Of a DNA stretch of 41,660 bases, positions 27,262 through 36,863 are shown piece by piece. Both the position numbers and the translations under genes were made by a program. Under the pieces are notes generated by a model, which was given only the letters and a program-made list of their open reading frames with translations, was not told the DNA's origin and did no database searches. The stretch is from JBBRCE01 sp038205115. GTDB lineage: Bacteria; Planctomycetota; Planctomycetia; Pirellulales; JBBRCE01. The DNA is taken from assembly GCA_038205115.1 (NCBI GenBank), contig JBBRCE010000044.1, positions 1 through 41,660 on the forward strand. The letters run 5' to 3'. The stretch's first letter is position 1; every line of letters begins with the position of its first letter.

Positions 27262-28404
27262 TCATTTGACTTTCAGCATCCGCTCCAGCGCCACCAGCGA
27301 CCAACGAGCAACTTCCGGATCCACATCGATCACGTTCACCGGCGTGCCGCCCGCCAGATTCTCCAGACTCCAGCAGAGATGCGCCAGGTCGATGCGATAC
27401 ATCGTGGCGCACATGCAAACCACCGGCGAGAGAAAGTGAATCTGCTGTTCGGGATGCTGCTGCTTGAGCCGATTCACCAAATGCAGTTCGGTACCGATGG
27501 CCCACTTGGTGCCCGGCGGCGCGTTTTCGACCTCGCGAATGATTTTGCTGGTTGAACCGCGAACATCGGATTTATCGACGACTTCCATCGCGCATTCCGG
27601 ATGCACCAGCACCTGAATGCCCGGCACTTGGGCGCGAAGTTGATCGACATGTTCTGGCCGGAACATGGCATGCACGCTGCAGTGGCCTTTCCACAGCAGC
27701 ACGCGGCTGTCTTCGATGGTCTGCCGCGAGTTGCCGCCAAACTCGTCCGCGTAGGGATCCCAGAGCGGCATTTGCGCAAGCGGCACGCCCATCGCTTTGG
27801 CTGTGTTGCGTCCCAGATGTTGATCCGGGAAAAACAACACGCGATTGGTGCGTTTGAACGACCAATCCAGCACCGCGGCCGCATTGCTCGATGTGCAGAC
27901 GATGCCGCCGTGACGACCGCAAAATGCTTTTAGGCTGGCGGCCGAATTGATATAGGTGACAGGTGTAACCTCGTTGACGTCGACAATTTCGCCCAGTTCG
28001 TCCCAGCAATTTTCAACTTGCGTGATGCCGGCCATGTCGGCCATCGAACATCCGGCCGCCAGATCCGGCAGCAGCACGGTCACGCGATCGCCGGCCCGTT
28101 CGGTCAATTTCTCTGGCCGATTGGCCAGGATATCGGCCGTTTCGGCCATGAAATGTACGCCGCAAAACGCGATCGCCCGACAGTCGCGGCTGTTGGCGGC
28201 CATTTGACTGAGTTGGTAGCTGTCGCCTTGCAAATCGCTCATGGCGATGACTTCGTCCTGTTGATAATGGTGACCCAAAATCAACAAGCGCGCACCCAGT
28301 TCGGTCCGCACTGCGGCAATCCGCCGCTGAAGTTCGGCATTATCGAGCGATTTATACGCCTTGAGTTCGCGGGGCGCGGGCGGCAGTTCCAACAGCGTGC
28401 TCAT
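27262..28404 (-). CDS. nadA: Quinolinate synthase
   Basis: 380 residues, full length. It condenses iminoaspartate with dihydroxyacetone phosphate to give quinolinate, the precursor of NAD, using a 4Fe-4S cluster. Motifs: ILGHHYQQDEV (near 42), GVHFMAETADIL, DLAAGCSMAD (Cys119), HPECAMEVVDKSD (Cys271) and PVVCMCATMYR near the C-terminus (Cys330/332), which supply the cluster ligands. No nadB or nadC lies beside it here. Start is ATG 28404 with AGGA upstream. It is divergent from the BFN gene. Confidence 0.96.
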   Translation of the reverse strand: MSTLLELPPAPRELKAYKSLDNAELQRRIAAVRTELGARLLILGHHYQQDEVIAMSDLQGDSYQLSQMAANSRDCRAIAFCGVHFMAETADILANRPEKLTERAGDRVTVLLPDLAAGCSMADMAGITQVENCWDELGEIVDVNEVTPVTYINSAASLKAFCGRHGGIVCTSSNAAAVLDWSFKRTNRVLFFPDQHLGRNTAKAMGVPLAQMPLWDPYADEFGGNSRQTIEDSRVLLWKGHCSVHAMFRPEHVDQLRAQVPGIQVLVHPECAMEVVDKSDVRGSTSKIIREVENAPPGTKWAIGTELHLVNRLKQQHPEQQIHFLSPVVCMCATMYRIDLAHLCWSLENLAGGTPVNVIDVDPEVARWSLVALERMLKVK

Positions 28405-28710
28405 GCGACGTCAATTCCTAAAAGTGAGCGAGAGTTCACATTGCATTATATCTAAACCGCATCAATAAGTCCGCGCCGTCGGCCATTTGGCCGCTACAGC
28501 GCGCCGCGTTTGTCCGCGCGGCGGAAGTTAACGTATCGCGCGGCGACGCGAAAGTTTTACACCGAATCGGCGACTTTTTTTGTTCGGAGTAGTCGCAATG
28601 CACGGCTGGCACTTATAATTAGCAGATACCCCGGATAACAATAAGGTAAGCCTGTCGGGCGCACGACAATCGCCGCCGACCCGCTCGCTTCAACGTCAAT
28701 AGGTTTGGAC
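28405..28710. promoter_or_regulatory. Divergent nadA/BFN promoter region
   Basis: 306 bases, no gene. TATAAT at 28614-28619, about 90 bases before the BFN start, is a possible -10, but no good -35 is 16-18 bases upstream. A 7-bp hairpin (28502-28508 with 28517-28523) lies nearer nadA. Confidence 0.35.
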
Positions 28711-29115
28711 ATGCCCGTGCAAATGGAGTTATCGCGGATCATCATCAGTGAGATCAACGATCAGCAAGTCATCTATCTGAAAGAAACCGATGGCGATCGT
28801 ACCTTCCCGATTTTGATTGGCATCTTCGAAGCCACCAGCATCGACCGCCGCGTCAAACGGCACGAGACACCACGGCCGCTGACTCACGATCTGCTGGTGA
28901 ACATCGTCGAGATGATGGGCGGCGAACTGCAAGACGTGGTGATCAGCGAACTCAAAGATCACACCTATTACGCCTTGCTGCGCGTGCGTCGCGAAGGCGA
29001 ACTGATTGAGATTGACGCCCGGCCGTCGGACGCCATCGCGGTTTCGGTCACCTGCGATCCGCCACTGCCAATCTACGTGTCCGAAGAAGTGCTCAACGAC
29101 GTGCTCGGCGATTGA
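28711..29115 (+). CDS. Bifunctional nuclease (BFN/DUF151) family protein
   Basis: 134 residues from ATG 28711. The whole protein is one BFN domain: MELSRIIISEINDQQVIYLK, FPILIGIFEATSI, RPLTHDLLVNIVEMMGGEL and EIDARPSDAIAVSV. The domain was named from plant BBD proteins with RNase and DNase activity; activity in bacteria is not well tested. It stands alone, convergent with the PfkB gene 42 bases away. Confidence 0.92.
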   Translation: MPVQMELSRIIISEINDQQVIYLKETDGDRTFPILIGIFEATSIDRRVKRHETPRPLTHDLLVNIVEMMGGELQDVVISELKDHTYYALLRVRREGELIEIDARPSDAIAVSVTCDPPLPIYVSEEVLNDVLGD

Positions 29116-29157
29116 ACGCCGGAATGCCGTCGGCCACGATTCGCCGCCAGGGCGCAA

Positions 29158-30117
29158 CTAAAGCCGCTCCATCGGCAACTCGTACTGTTGCATGAACTCC
29201 AGCGCTGCGGCGCGTGTAAAGACGCTTTCGGTGGCGCTGACGCTGCGGACACAACTGGCGCCCAGCGCGCTGCCCCAGCGCAGGCAACCTTCGGCGTCTG
29301 CGCCAGCCAGCAAACCGGCAATGTAACCGGCGTCAAAAGCGTCGCCGGCGCCGGTGGCGCCAACGAACTGCGTCGGATACGTTTGGGTGCATACCCGAAA
29401 ATCGGCGGTTACCAGCAGCGTGCCGCGCTGGCCACACGTGATGACCACGGCTTTTGCGCCTGCCTGCACGAACTGCTGGGCGGCACGCAGCGGATCCGGC
29501 TGGCCAGTGATTGCGGCGGCCTCGTCATCGTTGGGCAAGAAAACGTCCGTTTCGGCCAGTACGTCGCGCAATTTACTCCAGTGATCTTGCGCGCCCGGCA
29601 GCACGACGTCCAGCACGGTTGTCACTCCGGCCGTTCGCGCCTCGCCAAACAGCCGGGCCAGTTCGCCGGGACGTTCCAAAGCTGGCAACAACAAATAACC
29701 GCCCACGTACAACACCTTGGCCGCGCGGACGCGGGCGATCGGAATATCACTGACGGTCAGCAGCGCGCTTGCGCCACGCGCATGAATGAAGCGGCGGTCT
29801 TCGCCCAACACATTGACGATCAACGTGCCGGCGGTGCCAACGTCAGCATGGCGTCGCAAATCGCTCGTTTCGACTCCCGCGTTTTGCAACGTCTCGGAGA
29901 CGAACCGGCCAAAGACATCCTGACCGACTCCGCCCACCAACCCGACCGAAACGCCGACCCGCGCCAAATTCATGGCGACGTTCGCGGCGCAGCCGCCAAT
30001 GCTCAGCGGCAACGAATCGCAAACCACCAGTTCGCCGGGCCGCGGCAGATGGTCGATCGGCGTGCAAAGATGGTCGGCTACCACCACGCCAACGCTCAGG
30101 CAATCGACCGGTTGCAT
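29158..30117 (-). CDS. PfkB-family carbohydrate kinase
   Basis: 319 residues from ATG 30117 (a TTG at 30132 could add 5). PfkB (ribokinase-like) signatures: LPLSIGGCAANVAMNLARVG near the N-terminus and the ATP/catalytic signature VGATGAGDAFDAGYIAGLL with the base Asp. It phosphorylates a sugar or related alcohol; the substrate cannot be told. It follows the HemD-HemE gene by 26 bases on the same strand and may be co-transcribed with it, though no metabolic link is obvious. Confidence 0.9.
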   Translation of the reverse strand: MQPVDCLSVGVVVADHLCTPIDHLPRPGELVVCDSLPLSIGGCAANVAMNLARVGVSVGLVGGVGQDVFGRFVSETLQNAGVETSDLRRHADVGTAGTLIVNVLGEDRRFIHARGASALLTVSDIPIARVRAAKVLYVGGYLLLPALERPGELARLFGEARTAGVTTVLDVVLPGAQDHWSKLRDVLAETDVFLPNDDEAAAITGQPDPLRAAQQFVQAGAKAVVITCGQRGTLLVTADFRVCTQTYPTQFVGATGAGDAFDAGYIAGLLAGADAEGCLRWGSALGASCVRSVSATESVFTRAAALEFMQQYELPMERL

Positions 30118-30143
30118 GTTCGGCAATTCCAAAACGGAAAACG

Positions 30144-32195
30144 CTACCTGGCACTCAGTTCATGCACGGCATCAACCAGGGCAATCACGTTATCGACCGG
30201 CGTCTGCGGCAAAATGCCATGCCCCAGATTGAAAATGTGCCCCGGCCGCCCGCCGGCCTGTTTGAGCACGCGATCGGCTCGGCGACGAATTTCGTCGCGG
30301 TCGGATAGCAGCACCAGTGGATCGAGATTGCCTTGCACGGCGCGGTCGTGACCAATGGTTTTCCAAGCGGTATCCAGTTCGATCCGCCAATCCACTCCGA
30401 CCACTTGCCCGCCGGCTTCGGCCAACAGTGGCAAGAGCGCTGGATTGCCGGTGGCAAAATTGATGGTGGCCGCGCCCGGCGTGAGTCCGTCGATAATCGC
30501 CTTGGTGTAGGGGAGCGCGTAGCGCCGGTAATCTTCTGGCCCGAGGCAGCCGACCCAACTGTCGAACAACTGCACGGCGTGCGCGCCGGCGGCAATTTGC
30601 GCGTTCAGATAGCGCGTGACGCTACGAGCCAACACGCTCATCAGTGCGTCCCAAGCGCCGGGATCGCGATACATCAACAGCTTGGTGTGCATGTAGCTGC
30701 GGCTGGCGCCACCTTCGATGATGTAACTGGCCAGCGTGAACGGCGCGCCGGCAAAGCCGATGATCGGATGCCGCGGCAGCCCAGCGCGCGTTTTGCGCAC
30801 AGTTTGCATCACGAAATCGAGCGGCCCCACGTCCTCCAGTTCGCGCACGCGATCCACATCGTGCGCGGTGCGTACCGGGTTGTGAATGACTGGGCCTTCG
30901 CCCTGGGCAAATTCCAAATCCAAACCCATCGGCTGCAAGATGGGCAGCAGATCCGAAAAAATGATTGCCGCATCCACGCCCAAGCGGTTGACGGCCGTGA
31001 CCATCACCTCGGCGCACAGATCCGAGTTGCGGCACAGTTCGAGAAACGAGGTCTTGGCGCGCACTTCGCGATATTCCGACATATACCGACCAGCCTGCCG
31101 CATCAGCCAGATGGGCGTGCGCTCGACCGGTTCGCGGCGACAGGCCCGGAGAAACAGCGAATCGCGGACGACGTCAAAATCGCTTGGCACTTCGCCCGAC
31201 TGATCCGCCGCGGCAAAGATCGCCCGCGGTTGCCGGCCGGCACCATTGCGAACTTCGACCGGCAGATCCGCCGTGCGACTTAGATCGGGCGGAAGTTCTC
31301 GTTCTTCGCCTGCCGCTGCGTCGGGCGCCAAGATTTGCAGAGCCGCCGTCTTGCCGTATTTTTTTTCCAAGATGGCGGCCGCCTGTTCGGCCGCGGCGAC
31401 CACCAGTTGCCCCATCCGCGAATGTTCCGGCGCAAAGCCAACTGTAAAACCGTTTTCGACCAAGGACTCGCTGGTCGTGGGACCAATCGAACCGATCAGG
31501 CATTTGTCCAAACCGGCCCGCAACTCGCGCGTCAGCCGAATTTGCTCGGCCATCCGCAACATGTTCGCCACCTGATGGCCAGACGTGAACAACACCATGT
31601 CCAAATGACCGCCGGCAATGGCGCGGATGTTGGCCGCCAGCGGGCGGGTATCGATGGGCAGTTCCCAATTGTAAACCTTCACGTTCAAAACCCGCGCCCC
31701 GCGCGCTTCGAGCCCGGCAATCAAACTGGCGTTGGGCTCGCCGTACTCCAGCAGGCCAACCGAAAGATTCAAAACCGGCTGCGATTGATCCACCAGCGAC
31801 AGAATTTCGCGCCAAGTGTTGGGCTCGCCTACGCGATGGGTGGGCGTTATGCCCAGGTCTTTGAGCACGGCGGTTGGCTTGGGGCCGCGAGCAATGGTGA
31901 CCACGTCCGAAACGGCTTCCAAAAAGCGGGTTTTATCGACATGCTTTTCGATCTGCCCCACCAGATGCTTGATGCCGACGCCGGTCATGAACACAATGGC
32001 GTCGATCTGCCCGGTGATCACGCGCTGTGCAAAATCGACGGCTTCGGGATTACGCGGCAAGGGCTCTTCGCGCATCGAAGGGCTGACGCTTGGCCGCCCG
32101 CCCAACCGCTCGATCAGTCGAGCCATTTCTTCCGCGCGGCGGCTCTCCATGGCCGCCACCCGCAATCCGCCAAAACTCGCTGTCTGTTCACCCAT
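30144..32195 (-). CDS. hemD-hemE: Fused uroporphyrinogen-III synthase and uroporphyrinogen decarboxylase
   Basis: 683 residues. Residues about 1-275 are HemD-like (VAAMESRRAEEMARLIERLG at the start, IVFMTGVGI, VLFTSGHQVANMLRMAE, IGSIGPTTSESLVENG). A Pro/Glu-rich linker (about 275-335) leads to HemE: IWLMRQAGRYMSEYRE, AAIIFSDLLPIL (active-site Asp), GAPFTLASYIIEGG (Tyr) and FNLGHGILPQTP (His). The two enzymes act in succession: HemD closes hydroxymethylbilane to uroporphyrinogen III, and HemE decarboxylates it to coproporphyrinogen III. The order in the polypeptide matches the order in the pathway. No other haem genes are in view. Confidence 0.93.
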   Translation of the reverse strand: MGEQTASFGGLRVAAMESRRAEEMARLIERLGGRPSVSPSMREEPLPRNPEAVDFAQRVITGQIDAIVFMTGVGIKHLVGQIEKHVDKTRFLEAVSDVVTIARGPKPTAVLKDLGITPTHRVGEPNTWREILSLVDQSQPVLNLSVGLLEYGEPNASLIAGLEARGARVLNVKVYNWELPIDTRPLAANIRAIAGGHLDMVLFTSGHQVANMLRMAEQIRLTRELRAGLDKCLIGSIGPTTSESLVENGFTVGFAPEHSRMGQLVVAAAEQAAAILEKKYGKTAALQILAPDAAAGEERELPPDLSRTADLPVEVRNGAGRQPRAIFAAADQSGEVPSDFDVVRDSLFLRACRREPVERTPIWLMRQAGRYMSEYREVRAKTSFLELCRNSDLCAEVMVTAVNRLGVDAAIIFSDLLPILQPMGLDLEFAQGEGPVIHNPVRTAHDVDRVRELEDVGPLDFVMQTVRKTRAGLPRHPIIGFAGAPFTLASYIIEGGASRSYMHTKLLMYRDPGAWDALMSVLARSVTRYLNAQIAAGAHAVQLFDSWVGCLGPEDYRRYALPYTKAIIDGLTPGAATINFATGNPALLPLLAEAGGQVVGVDWRIELDTAWKTIGHDRAVQGNLDPLVLLSDRDEIRRRADRVLKQAGGRPGHIFNLGHGILPQTPVDNVIALVDAVHELSAR

Positions 32196-32437
32196 AAACG
32201 TTCACGGCCGACAATGTTCGAACCAGGGAAATCGAGGCATTCCGTTCCTCTGAAAGTAACAGAGAACGGGGGTCAGCGGCTAGGGGGCGATTGGCTGGTT
32301 AGGTAGGCTGCCAGCACGTTGCTTGCGTACTGCGGTCACCGCTTTGCCGATGCTGCCAGCGTCGGCCGAACACGTGTGCCAAGGCTGAATGGTTCTGACT
32401 CGGGCAGCGTCAGCAACGAACGGAATTTCACCCGTTC

Positions 32438-33076
32438 CTAAACCGGCGGGCGCTCGGCCGCAGCGAGTATCGGCAGCGCGGCCTGCTGAATCCGTTCGGC
32501 CAGCACCTCGACGGGAAGCGTGGCATCCAGCAGCAGAATGCCATGCGGATTTCGCTGCGCTTCCAGCAAGTAACCGGCGCGGAGCCGCTGGCGGAACGCG
32601 TCGCCTTGACTTTCCATCCGATCCAGCGGCCGCAGCAGTCGCGCCGCCGCCGCCTCGGCCGAAAGATCGAGCACAAAACTCAGTGCCGGTTGCCAGCCGC
32701 ACGTCGCCACATCGCCAACCTGCCAGACCGTGGCTGGGTCGAGTCCGCCGGCATGCGCCTGATAAACCACATTGGCCAGCAAAAAACGATCGGAGACCAC
32801 CACCTTGCCGGCAGCCAGCGCGGGCTGAATCACCTCTTCAACCAGTTGCGCCCGCGCGGCCATATACAGCAGCATTTCCGCGCGGCGACTGATTGGCAAC
32901 TGATGGTGATTCAACAGCAAGTCGCGAATACGTTCGCCCAGTTCGCTGCTGCCCGGATCGCGGCAGGTCACCACTTGTCGGCCCGTGGCGCGGAGCCACT
33001 GCGTAAACAGTGTCATCTGCGTGGTTTTGCCGGAACCATCGAGGCCGTCAAACGAAAAAAAGATGGGCGAAGTCAC
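32438..33076 (-). CDS. tmk: Thymidylate kinase
   Basis: 212 residues from GTG 33076, the right length for the family; the frame is open a further 120 codons upstream but that part is not family-like. P-loop FFSFDGLDGSGKTTQM at the N-terminus, the DRF/DRY-type motif VVVSDRFLLANVVYQA and the DLSAEAAAARLL region fit dTMP kinase, which makes dTDP. The usual REPGGT reads RDPGSSELGE here. It lies 242 bases upstream of the HemD-HemE gene on the same strand. Confidence 0.92.
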   Translation of the reverse strand: MTSPIFFSFDGLDGSGKTTQMTLFTQWLRATGRQVVTCRDPGSSELGERIRDLLLNHHQLPISRRAEMLLYMAARAQLVEEVIQPALAAGKVVVSDRFLLANVVYQAHAGGLDPATVWQVGDVATCGWQPALSFVLDLSAEAAAARLLRPLDRMESQGDAFRQRLRAGYLLEAQRNPHGILLLDATLPVEVLAERIQQAALPILAAAERPPV

Positions 33077-33305
33077 GGTTTGCCGAAGTTGCCTGGGTGC
33101 GATGAAATTCGGCCAGCTCGCCGAATTGCGAAGTGTCTGACTGCCGAATCCGTATTTTAGCGTTTCGTGCTGGCGAGCATAGCAGTCGGTTTCCGCCAGA
33201 TTTTTACGGCCAAGCTGCCGCAGGTCCGCGGAAACGGCTAAAATAATCAGGTTGCATGCGGTCGGTGTTTGATCGGCGAATCGCTCGAGCGAATTGAGTG
33301 CGCGT

Positions 33306-33893
33306 ATGGGTCCGTTAGCTTGGGCAGTGATCTTGCTCGTCTTGGGCTTGTGTCTGGTAATTGCCGAAGTCTTTGTGCCTAGCGGCGGCCTGCTGGGCGT
33401 GCTTTCGGTAACGTCCATCGTGTCCAGCGTTGTCATCGCTTACGGTTATGGCGGCGTGACCATTGGTTCTTCGTTTCTGGCCGTCACGCTGCTTGCGCTG
33501 CCGGCAGTGATCGCCGTGGCTTTCCGAATTCTGCCCCGAACCGCCATCGGCAGGCAACTCATCGCCCAAGTGCCGAGCAGCCAGGACGTGCTGCCGGATA
33601 ACGCAGAATTGCGAAATCTCAAAAGCCTGCTCGGCAAGCTGGGCGTCAGCAAGTCGATGATGCTGCCCAGCGGCGCGGTTCAAATTGAGGGCAAGATTGT
33701 CGACGCCTTTAGCGAAGGCCTGCCGATTGAGCCCAACACCACGATCCGCGTCATCGCCGTGCGCGGCAATCGCGTGCTGGTTCGCCCGTACAGCGGCGAT
33801 CCCACGCAACCGCCGCCAGCCGCGGCGGATGACATCCTCGCGCAGCCTTTCGACGGCTTGGGCTTCGACCCCTTCGACGAAGAACCCCGCTAG
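33306..33893 (+). CDS. NfeD-like membrane protein
   Basis: 195 residues from ATG 33306. Two to three N-terminal membrane helices (ILLVLGLCLVIAEVFVPSGG and after) are followed by an OB-fold-like soluble part with GKIVDAFSEGLPI and VRGNRVLVRPY. This is the short NfeD type without the ClpP-like protease domain. Such genes usually sit beside a flotillin/SPFH gene; none is here. It is divergent from tmk. Confidence 0.88.
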   Translation: MGPLAWAVILLVLGLCLVIAEVFVPSGGLLGVLSVTSIVSSVVIAYGYGGVTIGSSFLAVTLLALPAVIAVAFRILPRTAIGRQLIAQVPSSQDVLPDNAELRNLKSLLGKLGVSKSMMLPSGAVQIEGKIVDAFSEGLPIEPNTTIRVIAVRGNRVLVRPYSGDPTQPPPAAADDILAQPFDGLGFDPFDEEPR

Positions 33894-33962
33894 CGCCCTC
33901 CCGCGCGTCCGCTCAAGCGCCGCCTTCCAGCGCTGGCGGCCATCGCATCGTTGCCCGCCCGA

Positions 33963-35264
33963 TCACTTCGCCGGAAAAATCTGCTCGACATTGCCGCGCA
34001 GCATTTTGCGGCCGAACTCCACCGCCCGCGTTTCGCTCCAGCCACGGTCGACGACGTAGCGCTCGGCCAGCACTTTGGCCAAGATGCGTTTGAACATATT
34101 GAATTTCGGCAGCGCGAATTCCAATTTGTACATGTCGCTGTAATAGCCAATCTGCTTGGTCTGCGGCACGGCTTCCATCCGCGCGGACAAGTCGTGCTCA
34201 ATGAATGTCGGCGTATTGCTGTACCACCAGTGGCCGTTGGTCACCACGTTCGGAAAAATCCAGGCGTAGCTGGCCAACTCTTGGTTGGTGACGCTGGCCA
34301 GCACGCTAATCGGAAAAGTCACGCGCGGAAATGCGTTGAACAAATGCCGATACTGAATCAACGAGACGCGGCTGTCGTACAAATCTTGCCCTTGATACAC
34401 GCCCGTCTCATACACCGCGCGGTTGACGCCAATCATCAGATCGAACGGCAGGCGGAACTCTTCGCAATATTGGGCCAGCGTCCAAAATACGAAGTTCGCC
34501 AAGTCGCGGCGAATTTCGGCATGTCGCTGAAAATCGCTGCGAATTTCGCCTTCGTGCAGCAGTGTCCGCAGCGATTTATCGGCAGTTTCGAAATCCACCG
34601 GCAATGGGGCAAAATCCGGCGGCAACGAAATCGCGCAGGCCCGCGCGCCGCGATCCGTAAAATGCTGAAACCGCTGCCCAATCGCTTGCCGCAGCGAATC
34701 CGCGCCCGTCAACGTTACATTGCTGCACTGCTCCAATCGCTCGCGAACCGCCGGCTTGGCCAGATGAAACACCAGGTCGTCCGTGCGCAAGCAGGGAATG
34801 TAAACGTTGCTGTCGAAGCCCGCCAACGGATCGTCAAAATCGTTGGTCAAAAACACCGCTTCCAACTTGCTCTGCCGCAACACCTGCTGCGACCAGTCCG
34901 GCGTCGCCATCTTGGCCAGCGACGCGTCGTACACCGCTTCCCAATTCTGCTCGGTCAGCCGATCGCCTTGAAAACCAAACAGCTGTTGCAGAATTTCGAT
35001 CAGCCAACTGTATTGAATGGTGTTTTCCAACGGGCCGAGATTCTTGACCAGCCGCCGCACTTTATCCTTCGGCAGCAAGCCCGGCTCTTCGATCTCTTCT
35101 CGCGGCATGCCGGCCGAATGCGCCAGTTCCGTGTAATAATGGTAGCCCAGGATGTCGGCCAGCGTGGTCGAGGCCGGCGCGTGCGGATTGATGTGCGTGT
35201 GCGGATCAATCAACACCAAAGAGCTGAGTTCTTGGTAAAGTCGTTGGCGGAGTTCTTGCGACAT
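33963..35264 (-). CDS. UxaC-like protein (glucuronate isomerase / amidohydrolase superfamily)
   Basis: 433 residues. The N-terminal LIDPHTHINPH has the metal-binding HxH, and the length and segments such as NDFDDPLAGFDSNVYIPCLR and ASYAWIFPNVVTNGHWWYSN fit the uronate isomerase (UxaC) family. True UxaC isomerises glucuronate or galacturonate; this one is divergent and the substrate is uncertain. No other hexuronate genes are nearby. It converges with the NfeD gene 69 bases away. Confidence 0.78.
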   Translation of the reverse strand: MSQELRQRLYQELSSLVLIDPHTHINPHAPASTTLADILGYHYYTELAHSAGMPREEIEEPGLLPKDKVRRLVKNLGPLENTIQYSWLIEILQQLFGFQGDRLTEQNWEAVYDASLAKMATPDWSQQVLRQSKLEAVFLTNDFDDPLAGFDSNVYIPCLRTDDLVFHLAKPAVRERLEQCSNVTLTGADSLRQAIGQRFQHFTDRGARACAISLPPDFAPLPVDFETADKSLRTLLHEGEIRSDFQRHAEIRRDLANFVFWTLAQYCEEFRLPFDLMIGVNRAVYETGVYQGQDLYDSRVSLIQYRHLFNAFPRVTFPISVLASVTNQELASYAWIFPNVVTNGHWWYSNTPTFIEHDLSARMEAVPQTKQIGYYSDMYKLEFALPKFNMFKRILAKVLAERYVVDRGWSETRAVEFGRKMLRGNVEQIFPAK

Positions 35265-35425
35265 AGCAGGCCAGACGGATAATCAAAAGACATGAAGGGA
35301 TAACAATCCACCCGCCCTTATAGTTGAAAACCACCCGAATTTCCAGTTGCCACGACACTCTCACTTGCCTTCCCTCCGCCCTGCTCGCCCTTTCACCTCC
35401 GCCCCCTTCGCCCCTCTCACGCCCC

Positions 35426-36598
35426 ATGTCCGATCCGCTGGCTTGGCTCGAAGATGAACTGGCCTCGCTCCAGCAGCAATCGCTGCTGCGGCGACTAACC
35501 ACGCACGACGGGCCGCAAGCCGCGCGGATTGTGATCGACGGTCAACCGCGCCTGAACTTTGGCTCGAACGACTATCTCGGCCTGGCCGCCGATCCGCGTC
35601 TGGCGCAGGCAGCACAACTGGCCATGCAAACCGAAGGTTGGGGCGCCGGTGCCAGTCCACTGATCACAGGGCATAGCGCCGCGCATCAACGGCTCGAACA
35701 GCAATTGGCGCAATTCCTGAACTGCGAAGCGGCGCTGCTGTTTTCGTCGGGCTTTGCCGCCAACGCCGGCGCCATCGCCGCGCTGGTCGGTCGTGGCGAT
35801 GCCATTTTCGGCGATCAAAAAAATCACGCCAGCATCATCGACGGCTGCCGCCTCTCGCGGGCAGATGTCCACGTCTATCCCCACGCCGATGTTTCCGCGC
35901 TCCGCGCGTTGCTGCAGCAATCGCGCACCGCGCCCTACCGCCGCCGACTGATCGTCACCGATTCGCTGTTCAGCATGGATGGCGACCTGGCCCCACTGGC
36001 CGATCTGGTCGAACTGGCCCAGCAACATCACGCCATGCTGATGGTCGACGAAGCGCACGCCACCGGCCTGTTCGGCGCTAATGGCCGCGGATTGTGCGAA
36101 CAGCTTGGCATCGAAGCCCACGTTTCCACTCGCATGGGCACGCTCAGCAAAGCGCTGGGCTGCGCCGGTGGATTCGTCGCCGGACGCCGCACGCTGATCG
36201 ATTGGTTGGTCAACAAAGCCCGCTCGTACGTGTTTTCGACCGCGCACCCACCAGCCATCGCCGCCGCCGCCACGGCCGCCATCGAGATTGTTGTTAGCGA
36301 ACCGCAGCGCCGCACAGCGCTACTACAAACGGCTGCCGCATTGCGCGCCCAATTGGCATCCGCCGGTTGGAACGTCGGACAATCGGCCAGCCAGATCATT
36401 CCGCTGTACATTGGCGACCCGGCGCGAACCATGCAACTCGCCGGGACGCTCTCCGCCCGTGGCTTGCACGTGCCCGGCATTCGCCCGCCGTCGGTGCCAG
36501 CCGGCGAATCGCTGCTCCGCATCAGCCTGACCGCTGGTCACACCCGCGCCATGCTCGCAGAACTGCACGCCGCGCTGACGTCGCTCCAGCCGCAGTAA
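35426..36598 (+). CDS. bioF: 8-amino-7-oxononanoate synthase
   Basis: 390 residues from ATG 35426. A PLP enzyme of the alpha-oxoamine synthase family: LNFGSNDYLGLAADPRL, GWGAGASPLITGHSAAHQRL, DSLFSMDGDLAPL, MVDEAHATGLFG and the PLP-lysine segment MGTLSKALGCAGG (Lys about 241). It condenses pimeloyl-ACP/CoA with alanine, the first dedicated step of biotin ring building. Close homologues make KBL or serine palmitoyltransferase; the sequence fits BioF best. No other bio gene is adjacent. Its 3' end is 13 bases from that of the zinc-ribbon gene. Confidence 0.9.
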   Translation: MSDPLAWLEDELASLQQQSLLRRLTTHDGPQAARIVIDGQPRLNFGSNDYLGLAADPRLAQAAQLAMQTEGWGAGASPLITGHSAAHQRLEQQLAQFLNCEAALLFSSGFAANAGAIAALVGRGDAIFGDQKNHASIIDGCRLSRADVHVYPHADVSALRALLQQSRTAPYRRRLIVTDSLFSMDGDLAPLADLVELAQQHHAMLMVDEAHATGLFGANGRGLCEQLGIEAHVSTRMGTLSKALGCAGGFVAGRRTLIDWLVNKARSYVFSTAHPPAIAAAATAAIEIVVSEPQRRTALLQTAAALRAQLASAGWNVGQSASQIIPLYIGDPARTMQLAGTLSARGLHVPGIRPPSVPAGESLLRISLTAGHTRAMLAELHAALTSLQPQ

Positions 36599-36611
36599 CC
36601 CGCCAGGATCT

Positions 36612-36863
36612 TTAAGATTTAGGCCGCGGCTGCTTGAGTTGCTGCGGCTTGCGGGCGTACAACTCGATGAAGCCGCATTGGCCGCAAACCCAGGCGCTGG
36701 CCTCCATAGTGCGCCTGCCGCGGAAAATTAACGCGCCCGGATTTTGGAACGTGGCGATCGTCAAATGCGTTTCGCCCAGCGACGCTCTAAAACGGTCAAT
36801 GACCATCGCATCGGCAATGATGTCCGTGGAATCGCATTTTGGGCAACGTCCGCTGACTTTCAT
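36612..36863 (-). CDS. Small zinc-ribbon protein
   Basis: 83 residues from ATG 36863, preceded by GGGAG 6 bases upstream. Two Cys pairs, CPKC at residues 7-10 and CGQCGFIEL near 65, form a zinc ribbon. Function unknown. A longer frame to 36977 is not supported by a ribosome site. Confidence 0.75.
   Translation of the reverse strand: MKVSGRCPKCDSTDIIADAMVIDRFRASLGETHLTIATFQNPGALIFRGRRTMEASAWVCGQCGFIELYARKPQQLKQPRPKS

Noticed and set aside
32205..32275. tRNA-like GTTCGAACC and a bulged hairpin upstream of the HemD-HemE gene
   Set aside because: No acceptor, D or anticodon stem can be drawn around the motif, and the hairpin lacks a T-run.
33951..35282. Plus-strand frame of 443 codons across the UxaC-like gene
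   Set aside because: Antisense shadow; the minus-strand gene has the HxH metal motif and normal length.
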